The notes beneath the pieces were generated by a model. The model was not told where the DNA came from and searched no databases. It saw only the letters and a list, made by a program, of their open reading frames with translations. Positions 1 through 8,298 of a DNA stretch of 64,000 nt are shown one piece after another. The DNA comes from Natronoarchaeum mannanilyticum (GTDB lineage Archaea; Halobacteriota; Halobacteria; Halobacteriales; Natronoarchaeaceae). The stretch covers positions 186,001-250,000 of the forward strand of contig NZ_BAAADV010000001.1 in NCBI RefSeq assembly GCF_039522665.1, given 5' to 3'. Both the position numbers and the translations under genes were made by a program. The first letter of the stretch is position 1, and each line of letters opens with the position of its first letter.

Positions 1-335
1 ACGGGCTGGGCGCCGTGACGCCGACCGACGAGTTCGTCGACCTCGAACTCCCCGAGCCGGCGATCGAAGGCGACGCGGTCCGGTGCGAGGTGCTGGTCGT
101 CGACGACTTCGGCAACGCGATCACGAACGTGCCGGGCTACGTGCTGGAGAGCCTCGACGAAGTTCGCGTCGACGGGCGGGCGGTGCCCGCCGTCGAGACG
201 TTCGCCGAGGTGCCGGAAGGCCAGTGGCTCGCGACCGTCGGCAGCCACGGCAACGTCGAACTCGACGTCAATCGCGGCCGAGGCGACGAGGCGTTCGGCG
301 TCGAAGCGGGCGATTCGGTGCGGTTAGAACTCTGA
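1..335 (+). CDS. SAM hydrolase / SAM hydroxide adenosyltransferase family protein, C-terminal part
   Basis: Partial gene: the reading frame is open from base 3 and its start lies left of the window. The visible 110 residues match the C-terminal beta-barrel domain of the SAM-dependent chlorinase/fluorinase-like family (DUF62), whose archaeal members hydrolyse S-adenosylmethionine to adenosine and methionine. The motif DDFGNAIT near residue 31 of the 106-residue segment that begins at base 15 corresponds to the conserved FGN(L/A)xTN turn that helps bind the adenosine part. It converges with the minus-strand small gene that follows, whose stop lies inside its last codons. Family call is good; the exact substrate is inferred. 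Confidence 0.75.
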   Translation, partial: GLGAVTPTDEFVDLELPEPAIEGDAVRCEVLVVDDFGNAITNVPGYVLESLDEVRVDGRAVPAVETFAEVPEGQWLATVGSHGNVELDVNRGRGDEAFGVEAGDSVRLEL

Positions 336-476
336 AATTCTCGGCGTCGAACCGGACCAGACGCCGTGCCGCGCGTCAACCACGAGTTGATAGGTCAGGT
401 ATGCGAAACTGACCAGCACCAGCGCGATCGATCCCCAGACGAGCAGGTCGAACGCGGTCGGGCCGAGCGCGCTCAT
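324..476 (-). CDS. 50-residue single-pass membrane protein coupled to the SSS symporter
   Basis: Translates as 50 residues with one clear hydrophobic helix (residues about 9-32, LLVWGSIALVLVSFAYL) and a short polar tail. Its ATG overlaps the stop of the upstream symporter gene as ATGA (473-476), so translation is almost certainly coupled. Its stop overlaps the convergent SAM hydrolase gene. Small one-helix partners are known for some sodium:solute symporters, so an accessory subunit of that transporter is the natural inference; nothing in the sequence proves it. Short proteins like this are easily missed by gene finders. Confidence 0.6.
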   Translation of the reverse strand: MSALGPTAFDLLVWGSIALVLVSFAYLTYQLVVDARHGVWSGSTPRISEF

Positions 477-2047
477 CGGTTCACCTCCGACGCGGCGGCG
501 TCGGCGTCAGGCGTCGCCCCGCGGTTCGCGTCAGACTCTTCGTCGGCGTCCCGCCCGCCGTCGGTCATCGGCTGCTCGATCTCGCGAATCTCGCGAGCCA
601 GGCCCGCGTGATCGAAGTCGGCGTCGGCGACCCGCGCGGCGACGAGCGTCAGCAGCGCCGAGACGGCTGTCGCACCCACAAACGCGTGCATGAACGACGG
701 TGCGGGCAGCGCTCCGCCGAGCCCCGGAATCGTCGCGAGCGGCCCGCGCAGCGTCGGGAAGAACGCGACGCCGACGGCGAGGCTCGCGAGCGAACTGGCG
801 AGCGCGCCGGTTTCGGTCAGCCGGCTGGAGTACAGTCCTGCGATGAACGGGATAAACGTCGCCGCCGCCAGCAGGTCGGCGGTCAGAAACAGCGAGAGGA
901 CGCTGTACCCCTGCGATCCGATCGCGATCGCGCCCGCCGCGACGACGACGGTCAGCGCCCGGCCGGTCCGCGAGAGCGTCGCGGCGTCCGCATCGATCAG
1001 GCGAGCGAGGTCCGCCGTGACGAGGCTCGCGATGGCGTTGAACATCGTGTCCGCCGAACTGGCGACCAGGAGGACGGCCAGCACCACGACCACCAGCGCG
1101 ACCCACTCGGGGAACGACTCGGCGACCAGCACGAAGAAGGCGACGCTGGCGTTGCCGTCCCCGATCAAACCGAGTCCCGCCGCGGCGACGCCGAACAGTC
1201 CCGACAGCAGGATCAGCGGAACGCTCATCGCCGCGGCGGCGACCAGCGAGCGCCGGAGCGTCGCGTCGTCCTTCGCGGCGTAGACGCGCTGCCACCGACC
1301 CTGGTTGAGCATCCCCGCGCCGAGCACCGCGAACGCGACGTAGATCCCGAACTCGACGCCGGCCGCGTAGCCGGGATCGAGCAGGTGGGCGTTCGCGCTC
1401 GCGATGTCGGCGTGGACCTCGCCGGTGCCGCCGAGCGCGAACAGCGCGCCCGCGAAGCCGACCGCGAGCAGCGGGAGGATCACGAGCGTCTGGACGGTGT
1501 CGGTGACGATCGTCGCCACGAGGCCGCCGTAGGCGGTGTAGACGAGCACGAACCCGCCGATCAGCGCGGCGGTCTGCCAGAGCGGAACCCCTGCGAGCAT
1601 CGCCAGCGCGCCGGCGATACCGGTCATCTCCGCGGCGAGGAACACGAACATGTAGAGCATCGAGACGACCAGCACGTACGCGTACATCCGCGGACCGAAC
1701 CTGACGAGGGCGTACTCGGTGAGCGAGTGACCCTCGGGCATCAGCCGCCGGATGCGGACGCCGACCGGGACGAGCAGGAGCAGCGGGATCGCGCTCCCGA
1801 TCGTGTAGCCGAGTACCGCTGGCAGGCCGCCGAACGCGGCGCCGGCCTCGGCGGGACTCAGCAGGATCCACGCGCCCATCGACGAGGCGACGAGCGTCGC
1901 CGTCGACGCGCCGGTGCCGATCGAGTTGCGCGCCGAGACGTAGTCCTCGACGGTGTCGACCCGACCGCGCGAGTACAGCAGGCCCAGCGCCGTCACCGCG
2001 GCGAGCGTGACGGCGGTGACGCCGAGCGCGAGGGCACTCGTTACCAT
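473..2047 (-). CDS. Sodium:solute symporter (SSS family), probable thiamine-precursor transporter
   Basis: 524 residues with about 13 hydrophobic helices, typical for SSSF/PanF-like symporters. The stretch from residue 60 (SSMGAWILLSPAEAGAAFGG) matches the unwound first core helix region of these transporters, and YTAYGGLVATIVTDTVQT is a classic SSS motif. The start ATG overlaps the tenA stop (TGATG, 2045-2049), so both genes are one transcription unit. Because TenA salvages thiamine degradation products, the likely cargo is a thiamine precursor such as an aminopyrimidine; this is inferred from context, not from the protein alone. Confidence 0.8.
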   Translation of the reverse strand: MVTSALALGVTAVTLAAVTALGLLYSRGRVDTVEDYVSARNSIGTGASTATLVASSMGAWILLSPAEAGAAFGGLPAVLGYTIGSAIPLLLLVPVGVRIRRLMPEGHSLTEYALVRFGPRMYAYVLVVSMLYMFVFLAAEMTGIAGALAMLAGVPLWQTAALIGGFVLVYTAYGGLVATIVTDTVQTLVILPLLAVGFAGALFALGGTGEVHADIASANAHLLDPGYAAGVEFGIYVAFAVLGAGMLNQGRWQRVYAAKDDATLRRSLVAAAAMSVPLILLSGLFGVAAAGLGLIGDGNASVAFFVLVAESFPEWVALVVVVLAVLLVASSADTMFNAIASLVTADLARLIDADAATLSRTGRALTVVVAAGAIAIGSQGYSVLSLFLTADLLAAATFIPFIAGLYSSRLTETGALASSLASLAVGVAFFPTLRGPLATIPGLGGALPAPSFMHAFVGATAVSALLTLVAARVADADFDHAGLAREIREIEQPMTDGGRDADEESDANRGATPDADAAASEVNR

Positions 2048-2709
2048 CAGACGTCCCACCCTTCGCAGGTGTACGCCATCTCCCAGAAGTCGTGCTCCAG
2101 GCGCGCGCTCGTCAGGAACGCCTCGCGCATGGCGTCGCGCTCGCCGGGGAACTCCTCGCCGCAGCGATCGACGAACTCCCGAGCACGGTCGACGGCCGCG
2201 CGGAACTCGTCGCTCGTGTACTTCTCGATGAACGGCGTGTACCGGTGCTCGGCGTCGCCCTGGATCTCGGCCATCCGCTCTGCGACGTCGAGATACCCCT
2301 GCGCGCAGGGGTAGATCGCCGCGGCGATCTCGGCCAGCGAGCCCTCGTGGGCGGTTCGGACGAGGAAATTCGTGTAGGCGACGCAGGTCGGCGCCTTGGC
2401 CGTGGCTTCGAGATCCGCTGGCGTCAGGCCGTACTCGGCGGCGAACTCGCGGTGCAGGTCCATCTCGTCGTTCAGAATTCGGTCGGCGACGCCGAGCAGG
2501 TACGCCATCGTCGCCTCGTCGCGGGCCTTCGTCCCGGCGATGGCGTACGTTCGCGCGTAGTCGAGCAGGTAGCGGTAGTCCTGCCGGACCCACGTCTCGA
2601 ACGCCGCCGGATCGAGCGTTCCCTCGGCGAGTTCCCGCACGAAGGGGTGTTCGTACTGCGCTTGCCAGATCTGTTCGCCCTCGTCGAGCAGTTGGTCGCT
2701 GAACGCCAT
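2047..2709 (-). CDS. tenA: Aminopyrimidine aminohydrolase / thiaminase II (TenA)
   Basis: 220 residues, the usual TenA length. With the ATG at 2709 the active-site residues fall on the same numbers as in Bacillus TenA: Asp44, Tyr47, Tyr112, Cys135 (PCAQGY), Tyr139 and Glu205 (LEHDFWEM). This agreement supports that start over the GTG one codon upstream. TenA hydrolyses amino-HMP (salvage of degraded thiamine) or thiamine itself. It is the first gene of an overlapping operon with a symporter and a small membrane protein. A TATA box lies 29 nt upstream, so the transcript should be leaderless, leaving no room for a THI-box riboswitch. Confidence 0.92.
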   Translation of the reverse strand: MAFSDQLLDEGEQIWQAQYEHPFVRELAEGTLDPAAFETWVRQDYRYLLDYARTYAIAGTKARDEATMAYLLGVADRILNDEMDLHREFAAEYGLTPADLEATAKAPTCVAYTNFLVRTAHEGSLAEIAAAIYPCAQGYLDVAERMAEIQGDAEHRYTPFIEKYTSDEFRAAVDRAREFVDRCGEEFPGERDAMREAFLTSARLEHDFWEMAYTCEGWDV

Positions 2710-2734
2710 CACTCGGGTGAACGCGATCCGGGCG

Positions 2735-2742
2735 TGATATAA
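2735..2742 (-). promoter_or_regulatory. TATA box of the tenA operon
   Basis: On the minus strand this reads TTATATCA. Its centre is 29 nt from the tenA ATG, the spacing expected for a leaderless haloarchaeal transcript. Confidence 0.6.
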
Positions 2743-2790
2743 CTTGCTGATATTAGTTAGTTATAGCACTTCGTTCCGGTGTCGAAGGGG

Positions 2791-2800
2791 AAAATCTATC
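2791..2800 (+). promoter_or_regulatory. TATA-like box of the GNAT gene
   Basis: AAAATCTATC ends 24 nt before the ATG at 2824. It is preceded by GGGG. The spacing supports the internal ATG (2824) rather than the upstream GTG at 2779 as start. Confidence 0.45.
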
Positions 2801-2823
2801 GCGGATCGGTTCGACGGACAGAT

Positions 2824-3312
2824 ATGATCGTTCGCCGCCTCCGTGAGGACGATCTCACCGAACTCGTCGAGGATGTCTGGCACCCCTTCGCCAGGGAGAT
2901 GGCGGAGCTGGACTCGTACAACGCTCTCGTTCCCCGGTACGAGGAGCTGACCGACGAGGCTCGCTCGGAGGCCGTTGCGTACCGACGGGAGCAGTATCAG
3001 GACGACGACCACGCGATATTCCTCGCGGATTGGGACGGGGAAATCGCGGGGTACGCCCACGTCAAGGACAGCGAGACGCCGAAGGTGTTCGCGCGCGGTG
3101 CGGAAGCGAATATCAGCGAAGTGTACGTCGCGCCGGATCATCGAGGGAACGGAATCGCGGGCGAACAGATGGATCGCGCCGAAAAGTGGGCTGACGACCG
3201 CGACTACGAGTACGTCACGCTCTCGGTGAACGCCGACAACGAGACCGCGAGGCAGGTCTACGAGTCGCGGGGCTACGAGCCCCGGCGGCACAAGATGGAC
3301 AAACGGCTATAG
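2824..3312 (+). CDS. GNAT family N-acetyltransferase
   Basis: 162 residues, a standard single-domain GCN5-related acetyltransferase. The acetyl-CoA-binding motif is seen as VYVAPDHRGNGIAGEQMDRA (strand beta4, R/Q-x-x-G-x-G/A loop), followed by the C-terminal NADNETARQVYESRGYE motif. N-terminal MIVRRLREDDLTELVED is a typical family start. Substrate cannot be told from sequence. It is divergent from tenA with a 114-nt gap between the two start codons and is probably transcribed on its own. Confidence 0.85.
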   Translation: MIVRRLREDDLTELVEDVWHPFAREMAELDSYNALVPRYEELTDEARSEAVAYRREQYQDDDHAIFLADWDGEIAGYAHVKDSETPKVFARGAEANISEVYVAPDHRGNGIAGEQMDRAEKWADDRDYEYVTLSVNADNETARQVYESRGYEPRRHKMDKRL

Positions 3313-3441
3313 GTCCGACGTCCAGTCGCGCTTGAGATCTTCCGGTGAGTGGTCATGCGCGTCGGGATGCCGCGACTCCTCGTCGATACAGCCTTCGAGA
3401 ACGTCGATAGCGTCGACGCGGTCACTGTCGCGGTCGGTCAC
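3307..3441 (-). CDS. Possible small acidic protein (44 residues)
   Basis: A GTG-started frame of 44 residues, rich in Asp and Glu, ending HSPEDLKRDWTSDL. The composition is halophilic rather than random. It overlaps the GNAT stop tail to tail by 6 nt. There is no clear TATA box at the right distance and no Shine-Dalgarno sequence, so it could also be a remnant of a longer gene. No function recognised. Confidence 0.25.
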   Translation of the reverse strand: MTDRDSDRVDAIDVLEGCIDEESRHPDAHDHSPEDLKRDWTSDL

Positions 3442-3598
3442 GACTCGGTGTTGTGGCGGACGTCTGGAAAGTGTTTGTCATAGCTGATCGTAGACCGACC
3501 GAAGAAAATAGGAAATTAGAATCTCGCTGAAACGCTCAACCGCTTACTCTGCGGCTACTCGCTGCGGAAAACGGTCCCGCGGCGAGATGCCCGACTGG

Positions 3599-5185
3599 TT
3601 ATTCCGCCGCGATCACGTCGTCGATCCGGGCGATCAGCGTCGCGGCCTCGGTCGCGGACTCGACGGCCTCGTGCTTGACGGCGGCGGGGTCGACCGTGCC
3701 GTGCTCGACGGGGTCGCCGACCTCGCGGGTCTGGCCGTCGACGATCAGGCCCGCGCGGCCTTCGGCTTCGTGCTCGGAGCGCAGGTCGACCAGCGCGTCG
3801 ATCGGATCGAGCCCGGCGTTGGCGGCGAGCGTGCGCGGGACGGCGTCGATCGCGTCCGCGAACGCCTCGACGGCGAGCTGCTTGCGGCCGGAGACGCCCG
3901 CGGACTCGGCGCGGACGCGGTCGGCGATGGCGATCTCCGCGGCGCCGGCCCCGGGGACCACGCCGCCGGAATCGAGCGCCGCGGTGACGACGTCGAGCGC
4001 GTCGCGGACGGCGCGTTCGAGCTCGTCGACGACGTGCTCGGTGCCGCCGCGGACGAACAGGGTGACCGACTCGGCGGCGGCGCCGCCCTCGACGAACACG
4101 AGCTCCTCGTCGCCGTACTTCTCCGTGCGGACGCGCTCGGCGCTGCCGAAGTCCTCGTCTTCCAGATCCTCGAGCGCGCCGACGCGGCGAGCGCCCGTTG
4201 CGCTCGCGATGCCGCGAACGTCGTCGTCCGAAAGGTTCTCGAAGACGAGCACGCCCTCGTCGGCGAGCGTGGAGGCGACCCGGCCGTCGACGTCGTCTGT
4301 AGCGAACACGACGTCGGCGCCCGAGTCGGCGACGGTCTGAGCGACTCCCTTGATTTCCTCCTCTTCGGCGTCCATCGCGGCGGTGAGCTGGTCGACGCTG
4401 TCGACGCTGTACTCGGCGTCGACGTCGCCGGTGCGCACGCCGAGCTCGACGTCGAGCAGGGCGATCGAGGCGTCCTCGACGTCGCCGGGCATCTGCTCGT
4501 TGACGGGTTCCTCGTCGACGAGGATGCCCTCGACGAGCTCGGTCGCGCCGGAGCTGGCGCCGACCTGCGTCTGGATCGAGATGTTGTCGCGGTTCACGCC
4601 CGCGTCGCCGCGGACCTGCTCGACGGCGTCGACGACCGTCCGGGCGAGCGACTCCGCGGTGACGCCGCCGGTACCCTTGCCGGTCATGCTGGACTCGGCG
4701 ACCGCGAGCAGCAGTTCCTCGTCGACGTCGCCCTCCAGCGCGAGTTCGTCGACGGCGTCGTGGGCGATCTCGGCGGCCTCGTGGTACCCCTCGACGACGG
4801 TCGTCGCGTGGACGTCGTCGTCGAACAGGTCCTCGGCCTGGGCGAGCAGCTGGCCCGCGAGGATCGCCGCGGTCGTCGTGCCGTCGCCGACCTCGTTCTC
4901 CTGGGTCTCGGCGACCTCGACGATCATGTCGGCCGCGGGGTGCTCGATGTCCATCTCCTGGAGGATCGTCGCGCCGTCGTTCGTGATCACGACGTCGCCC
5001 GAGTCCGACACCAGCATCTTGTCCATCCCGCGGGGGCCCAGTGTGGTGCGTACGGCCTCGCTGACGGCCTTCCCGGCCGAGATGTTCGAGTCCTGGGCGT
5101 CCTTGCCCGACGTTCGCTGACTGTCCTCGCTCAGAATGAAGAGCGGCTGTCCGCCCATGCGCCGCTGAGAAGCGTTGTCTGCCAT
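3599..5185 (-). CDS. Thermosome subunit (group II chaperonin)
   Basis: 528 residues with the full Cpn60/TCP-1 signature: [12 protein letters not shown] and [10 protein letters not shown] near the N terminus, [13 protein letters not shown] (the ATP-hydrolysis loop with the catalytic Asp), and [14 protein letters not shown] in the second half. It forms double rings that fold cytosolic proteins using a built-in lid. The protein ends [11 protein letters not shown] without the Gly-Gly-Met repeat tail seen on some haloarchaeal subunits, so it resembles the CCT3-type paralog; other subunits would lie elsewhere. Likely heat-induced as in relatives, but no specific heat element was identified. Confidence 0.95.
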   Translation of the reverse strand: MADNASQRRMGGQPLFILSEDSQRTSGKDAQDSNISAGKAVSEAVRTTLGPRGMDKMLVSDSGDVVITNDGATILQEMDIEHPAADMIVEVAETQENEVGDGTTTAAILAGQLLAQAEDLFDDDVHATTVVEGYHEAAEIAHDAVDELALEGDVDEELLLAVAESSMTGKGTGGVTAESLARTVVDAVEQVRGDAGVNRDNISIQTQVGASSGATELVEGILVDEEPVNEQMPGDVEDASIALLDVELGVRTGDVDAEYSVDSVDQLTAAMDAEEEEIKGVAQTVADSGADVVFATDDVDGRVASTLADEGVLVFENLSDDDVRGIASATGARRVGALEDLEDEDFGSAERVRTEKYGDEELVFVEGGAAAESVTLFVRGGTEHVVDELERAVRDALDVVTAALDSGGVVPGAGAAEIAIADRVRAESAGVSGRKQLAVEAFADAIDAVPRTLAANAGLDPIDALVDLRSEHEAEGRAGLIVDGQTREVGDPVEHGTVDPAAVKHEAVESATEAATLIARIDDVIAAE

Positions 5186-5213
5186 GTGTTCGGTAAAGTG
5201 TACTTAGCGGTTC

Positions 5214-5222
5214 AATATAAAC
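5214..5222 (-). promoter_or_regulatory. TATA box of the thermosome gene
   Basis: Minus strand GTTTATATT, about 33 nt before the ATG at 5185, preceded by a purine-rich BRE-like AAA. This leaves a 5-8 nt leader. Confidence 0.6.
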
Positions 5223-5336
5223 TTTGCTGTGCCGCTCGCGAGTCGTCCCCGCGCCGTCGTGGACTCTCGGGGCGATCGCGGCGGGGTATCGGCCGAACCG
5301 GTAGCTCAAAATACCCCGATCCGAAAGGGTACGCCG

Positions 5337-6152
5337 ATGCTGGAACTGGAGCACCGGTTCCGGGTGGTCGACGTGCACGCCCGGCTGGACGCCGACAAGG
5401 GAGCGACCGGTCGGTCGATCACGCCCGACACCTTAGAGCGCGAGATGCACCAGGCCGGCGTGGTTCGGTCGGTCGTGTTTCCCGGCCACCGGGCCGGGAC
5501 GGACTACCTGCGGGCGAACAACGCCGTCGCCCGGATGAGCGTCGAGCGACCGTTCATCGCGTTCGCGCGGATCAACGGCCCCCGCGACCCCGGCGAGAGC
5601 GCGACCTCGCAGCTCCGAAACCTCGCGGCCTCGCGGAAGGACCACCACACTGCGCCCGAAGACGTCGAGAAGTACGCCTACGACGATCGCTTTCACGGGT
5701 TCAAGCTCGATCCTGCCCGCGACGGGCTGCCCGACGAGGACGTCCTCGCGGAGCTCGCGGACGTCGGGCTGCCGGTGCTGATCCACGGCGGCGAGGGGTT
5801 CCCGCCCGAGGCGATCGCGGACTCGCTGCTGGGCCACTCGTTCCCCGTGATCGTCGCGCACTTCGGGGGCCACCCGCTCAATCGCGATCTGATGGGCGCG
5901 GCCATCGACATGCTCGACGAGCACGACGACTGCTATCTCGACACCAGCTACGTTCGGTTCCGCGACTACCTCGAACGGGCGCTGCTGGAACATCCCGACC
6001 GCGTGCTGTTCGGCAGCGGCGCCCCTGAGACGCACCCGAACGTCGGCGTCATGGAGATGCTGACGCTGGACGTCTCGGAGGACAAGCTTCGCAGAGTGTT
6101 CAGCGGCAACGCCGAGCGCGTCGTCGACGGGCTGTCGCCCGACGGCGGCTGA
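5337..6152 (+). CDS. Amidohydrolase-fold protein (Amidohydro_2-like)
   Basis: 271 residues of TIM-barrel amidohydrolase type: the barrel strands end in VDVHARLD, HGFKLDP, VLIHGGEG and VAHFGGHPLNRDL, followed by YLDTSYVRF and LFGSGAPETHP. These are the positions of the metal ligands in the PF04909 family. The first motif keeps only one His (DVHAR instead of DxHxH) and the last Asp position reads GSGAP, so the metal site is incomplete. The ATG at 5337 is chosen because family similarity starts there; an upstream GTG frame exists. Substrate unknown. A perfect hairpin follows the stop. Confidence 0.75.
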   Translation: MLELEHRFRVVDVHARLDADKGATGRSITPDTLEREMHQAGVVRSVVFPGHRAGTDYLRANNAVARMSVERPFIAFARINGPRDPGESATSQLRNLAASRKDHHTAPEDVEKYAYDDRFHGFKLDPARDGLPDEDVLAELADVGLPVLIHGGEGFPPEAIADSLLGHSFPVIVAHFGGHPLNRDLMGAAIDMLDEHDDCYLDTSYVRFRDYLERALLEHPDRVLFGSGAPETHPNVGVMEMLTLDVSEDKLRRVFSGNAERVVDGLSPDGG

Positions 6153-6207
6153 TCTACCGTCGAGCGACGCCGAGCGGCGGCATCGCCGCGGATCAACTTC
6201 TCACCGC

Positions 6208-6228
6208 CGTCAGGCCTTCGGCCTGACG
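6208..6228. terminator. Perfect hairpin between convergent genes
   Basis: CGTCAGGCC, loop TTC, GGCCTGACG: a 9-bp perfect stem lying between the stops of the amidohydrolase (+) and glycosyltransferase (-) genes. Being palindromic it can serve both strands. No long T-run follows, so it is called a terminator on position and structure only. Confidence 0.5.
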
Positions 6229-6251
6229 AGGATCGCCTCGCAATGCTCGGT

Positions 6252-7157
6252 TCACCGCCAGTCGTACCGCCGGACGGCCCGGTCGTGGCGCGTCGAGACG
6301 CCGTTGGGATTGCGGCGGGGCGTCTCGTCGGCCTTGCGCGCCCGGAGCCCCGCCGCGACGCCGCCGGTGAGCCCCGAAACCACCTCGCGGCCGGTCCCGA
6401 GCCAGGTCGTCGGGGTGACGTCGCCGCGCGTGACTTCGCGGGCGGCCGACACGGAATCCTTGAGCGCCGACGCGATCGTCGATCGGGCGACGGCGGGGCG
6501 CAGTCCGTAGTTCTTCGCGAGCTGGTAGGCCAGCGACCGGTATCGCGCGCCTAGATCGCGGTCGGGACGCCCGCCGTCGGCGCCGTACTCGCCGCGGACG
6601 CACATGTCGCCGTTCCAGACGACGTCGTACTCCATCGCGGCGAGCCGGTGGGAGGCGTCGCGAGCGCCTTCGGTTTCCAGGTACTCGTCGAACCCGTCGA
6701 GCGCCTCGACCGCCGCGCGATCGAGCGCGACGTTGTCGCCGCTGAAAAACGCGACGTCGCGACCGGCGACGGTGTCGGACGTCTCGCTCTCGGTAGTCAC
6801 GCCCGCGCGCAGGGTCCGGTGGGTCGGCCCCGTGACGACGTCGGCGCCGGCGTCGAGCGACGCCGCGACGGCGTCGCGCCACGACGGCTCGATCGCGAGC
6901 TCGTCGTGGACGAAGGCGACGGCGTCGCCGGTGGCGACCTCTATTCCGGCGTTGCGGGAGACGTTGACGTTCCTGTCGGACAGTTCGACGAGCACGTCGA
7001 CGTCGTCGCGCTCGCGAACCATCCCCGTGGTCCCGTCGGACGAGGGGCCGTTGACGACGATCACCTCGACGTCGGGGGCCCGCTCGGAGAGGGCGTCGAG
7101 ACACCCGGAGAGCTGCTCCCGGGCGTTCAACGTCGGGACCACTACCGAGAGGTCCAT
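6252..7157 (-). CDS. Glycosyltransferase family 2 protein
   Basis: 301 residues. The N terminus MDLSVVVPTLNAREQLSGCL with VEVIVVNGPSSDGT is the GT2 nucleotide-sugar-binding fold, and AFVHDELAI is at the DxD-like metal position. FSGDNVALDRAAVEALDGFDE is the acceptor-side motif. No membrane helix is evident. It would transfer a sugar from an activated donor to a lipid or protein acceptor, plausibly in cell-surface glycosylation; acceptor unknown. The ATG at 7157 is chosen over the upstream GTG because the fold begins directly after it. It lies 52 nt downstream of the methyltransferase and may share its transcript. Confidence 0.85.
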   Translation of the reverse strand: MDLSVVVPTLNAREQLSGCLDALSERAPDVEVIVVNGPSSDGTTGMVRERDDVDVLVELSDRNVNVSRNAGIEVATGDAVAFVHDELAIEPSWRDAVAASLDAGADVVTGPTHRTLRAGVTTESETSDTVAGRDVAFFSGDNVALDRAAVEALDGFDEYLETEGARDASHRLAAMEYDVVWNGDMCVRGEYGADGGRPDRDLGARYRSLAYQLAKNYGLRPAVARSTIASALKDSVSAAREVTRGDVTPTTWLGTGREVVSGLTGGVAAGLRARKADETPRRNPNGVSTRHDRAVRRYDWR

Positions 7158-7209
7158 ACTCCCCGATACTTCCCGCAAACCATAAAAGCATCTCCACCGG
7201 CCGCGCCGG

Positions 7210-7917
7210 TCACTCTACGCTCGCGTGCCAGTAGGAAACCGACGCCGCGGCGTCGCCGCCCGGAGCGCCGCCGAGCGTCGTGTCCAGCGACCGAAGCGGG
7301 CTGGCGAGGACATTGGGAATCTTCCGGTAGAAGCCGTAGGGCAGGAGGAAGTCGTGGGAGTCCTCGACGAGTTCGAGCCCGGCGCCCTCGATCAGGGAGC
7401 CGACCTCCGAGCGGGAGTAGAGCCGCGATCCCATCGGGAGCGCCCAGTTGTACACGCTCCGCGCACTGTAGCGCTTGAACGTGTCGAACATCACCTGATC
7501 GCCGGAGACGCGTCTGATCTCTTCGAGGTAGGCCGCCGGCGTGTCCGCGAGGTGGAAAAACCGCATCGCGACGACGGCGTCGAACTCGTCGTCCTCGAAG
7601 GGGAGCCGCCCGGCGTCGCCGCGCAGGAACTCAACGGCGTCGCCGACGCCGCGTGCTCGGGCCTTCGCGCGGGCCTCCGAGAGCATCTCCGCCGAGATGT
7701 CCAGCCCGACGACGTTGGCGCCGCGTTCGGCGAGCATCACGGTGAACCGACCGGTACCGCAGGCGATCTCGAGGACGTCCTTGCCCTCGACGGGCCCGAT
7801 CGCGTCCAGCACGGCCTCCTTCTCCCGGCGATCGATGAGCCGACCGCCCCGGGAGAAGCGCTTGTCGTCGTACTCTTGGGCGACGTCGGTCGCCTGATAC
7901 CACTCCTGCCCTTTCAC
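7210..7917 (-). CDS. Class I SAM-dependent methyltransferase
   Basis: 235 residues. Motif I VLEIACGTGRFTVMLAERG, acidic residue VVGLDIS, then FLRGDAGRLPFEDDEFDAVVAMRFFH are the standard UbiE/Methyltransf_11 features. The C-terminal part (LLPYGFYRKIPNVLASPLRSLDTTLG) resembles lipid or quinone methyltransferases, but the substrate is not determined. It has its own TATA box 29 nt upstream and lies just ahead of a glycosyltransferase in the same direction, suggesting a two-gene unit. Confidence 0.85.
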   Translation of the reverse strand: MKGQEWYQATDVAQEYDDKRFSRGGRLIDRREKEAVLDAIGPVEGKDVLEIACGTGRFTVMLAERGANVVGLDISAEMLSEARAKARARGVGDAVEFLRGDAGRLPFEDDEFDAVVAMRFFHLADTPAAYLEEIRRVSGDQVMFDTFKRYSARSVYNWALPMGSRLYSRSEVGSLIEGAGLELVEDSHDFLLPYGFYRKIPNVLASPLRSLDTTLGGAPGGDAAASVSYWHASVE

Positions 7918-7940
7918 GCTGCGATTTGCTACCTGCCCCG

Positions 7941-7950
7941 GGGATAAAAC
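7941..7950 (-). promoter_or_regulatory. TATA box of the methyltransferase gene
   Basis: Minus strand GTTTTATCCC, centre 29 nt from the ATG at 7917; predicts a leaderless mRNA. Confidence 0.6.
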
Positions 7951-8270
7951 GATACTGGAAACGATTCGTCACCTCGCGGACCGATCGACCGCGGCCGCGG
8001 CGTGCGCAAGGCCGACTCGTATCGCGCATCGAACCTCGACGATCTGCGAGTATCGTGCAGCTGCGTCGATCCCTCGGGACTCGCGGCACGCTGCGATACA
8101 ATCGACCATTCGCCCACCGTCTCGGACGATAGTCTGAGTGGGCTGTCGGTTTAGGGCGGCTGCGTCCCGCTGGACCGATCTCGGAACGCCAAACTGGGCA
8201 CATCCAGAAAATAGGTATGGCATATATACACTATATATTGTCTCAATTCATATGTCCTCCATATAGCCAA

Positions 8271-8278
8271 GTTTTACC
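8271..8278 (+). promoter_or_regulatory. TATA box of the winged-helix regulator gene
   Basis: GTTTTACC, centre about 28 nt from the ATG at 8303, predicting a leaderless start. Confidence 0.55.
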
Positions 8279-8298
8279 AGCGGTGACGGACCACCGCT
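8279..8298. promoter_or_regulatory. Inverted repeat overlapping the transcription start; candidate operator
   Basis: AGCGGTG, 6-nt spacer, CACCGCT: a perfect 7-bp inverted repeat lying between the TATA box and the ATG of a DNA-binding protein gene. A protein bound here would block initiation, so autorepression is the simplest reading. A role as an RNA hairpin is less likely because almost no leader is transcribed. Confidence 0.45.

Noticed and set aside
608-2314. Long plus-strand frame (568 codons) opposite the symporter
   Set aside because: Its protein is Arg/Asp/Glu low-complexity, the usual mirror of a high-GC gene; the membrane protein on the other strand has clear family motifs.
473-2593. 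A 706-residue minus-strand reading frame covering the symporter and part of tenA
   Set aside because: The part before residue 182 is an antisense-like Arg-rich frame inside tenA. The symporter starts at the ATG at 2047, overlapping the tenA stop.
2710-2823. A thiamine pyrophosphate riboswitch before tenA
   Set aside because: The TATA box is 29 nt before the ATG, leaving no leader to fold; no THI-box sequence was seen.
3587-6028. 813-codon plus-strand frame opposite the thermosome
   Set aside because: Shadow of the thermosome gene; it runs on into an Arg-rich out-of-frame copy of the amidohydrolase.
6208-6228. The hairpin as a CRISPR-like or IS repeat
   Set aside because: Single copy in the window, no spacers, located between convergent stops; a terminator is simpler.
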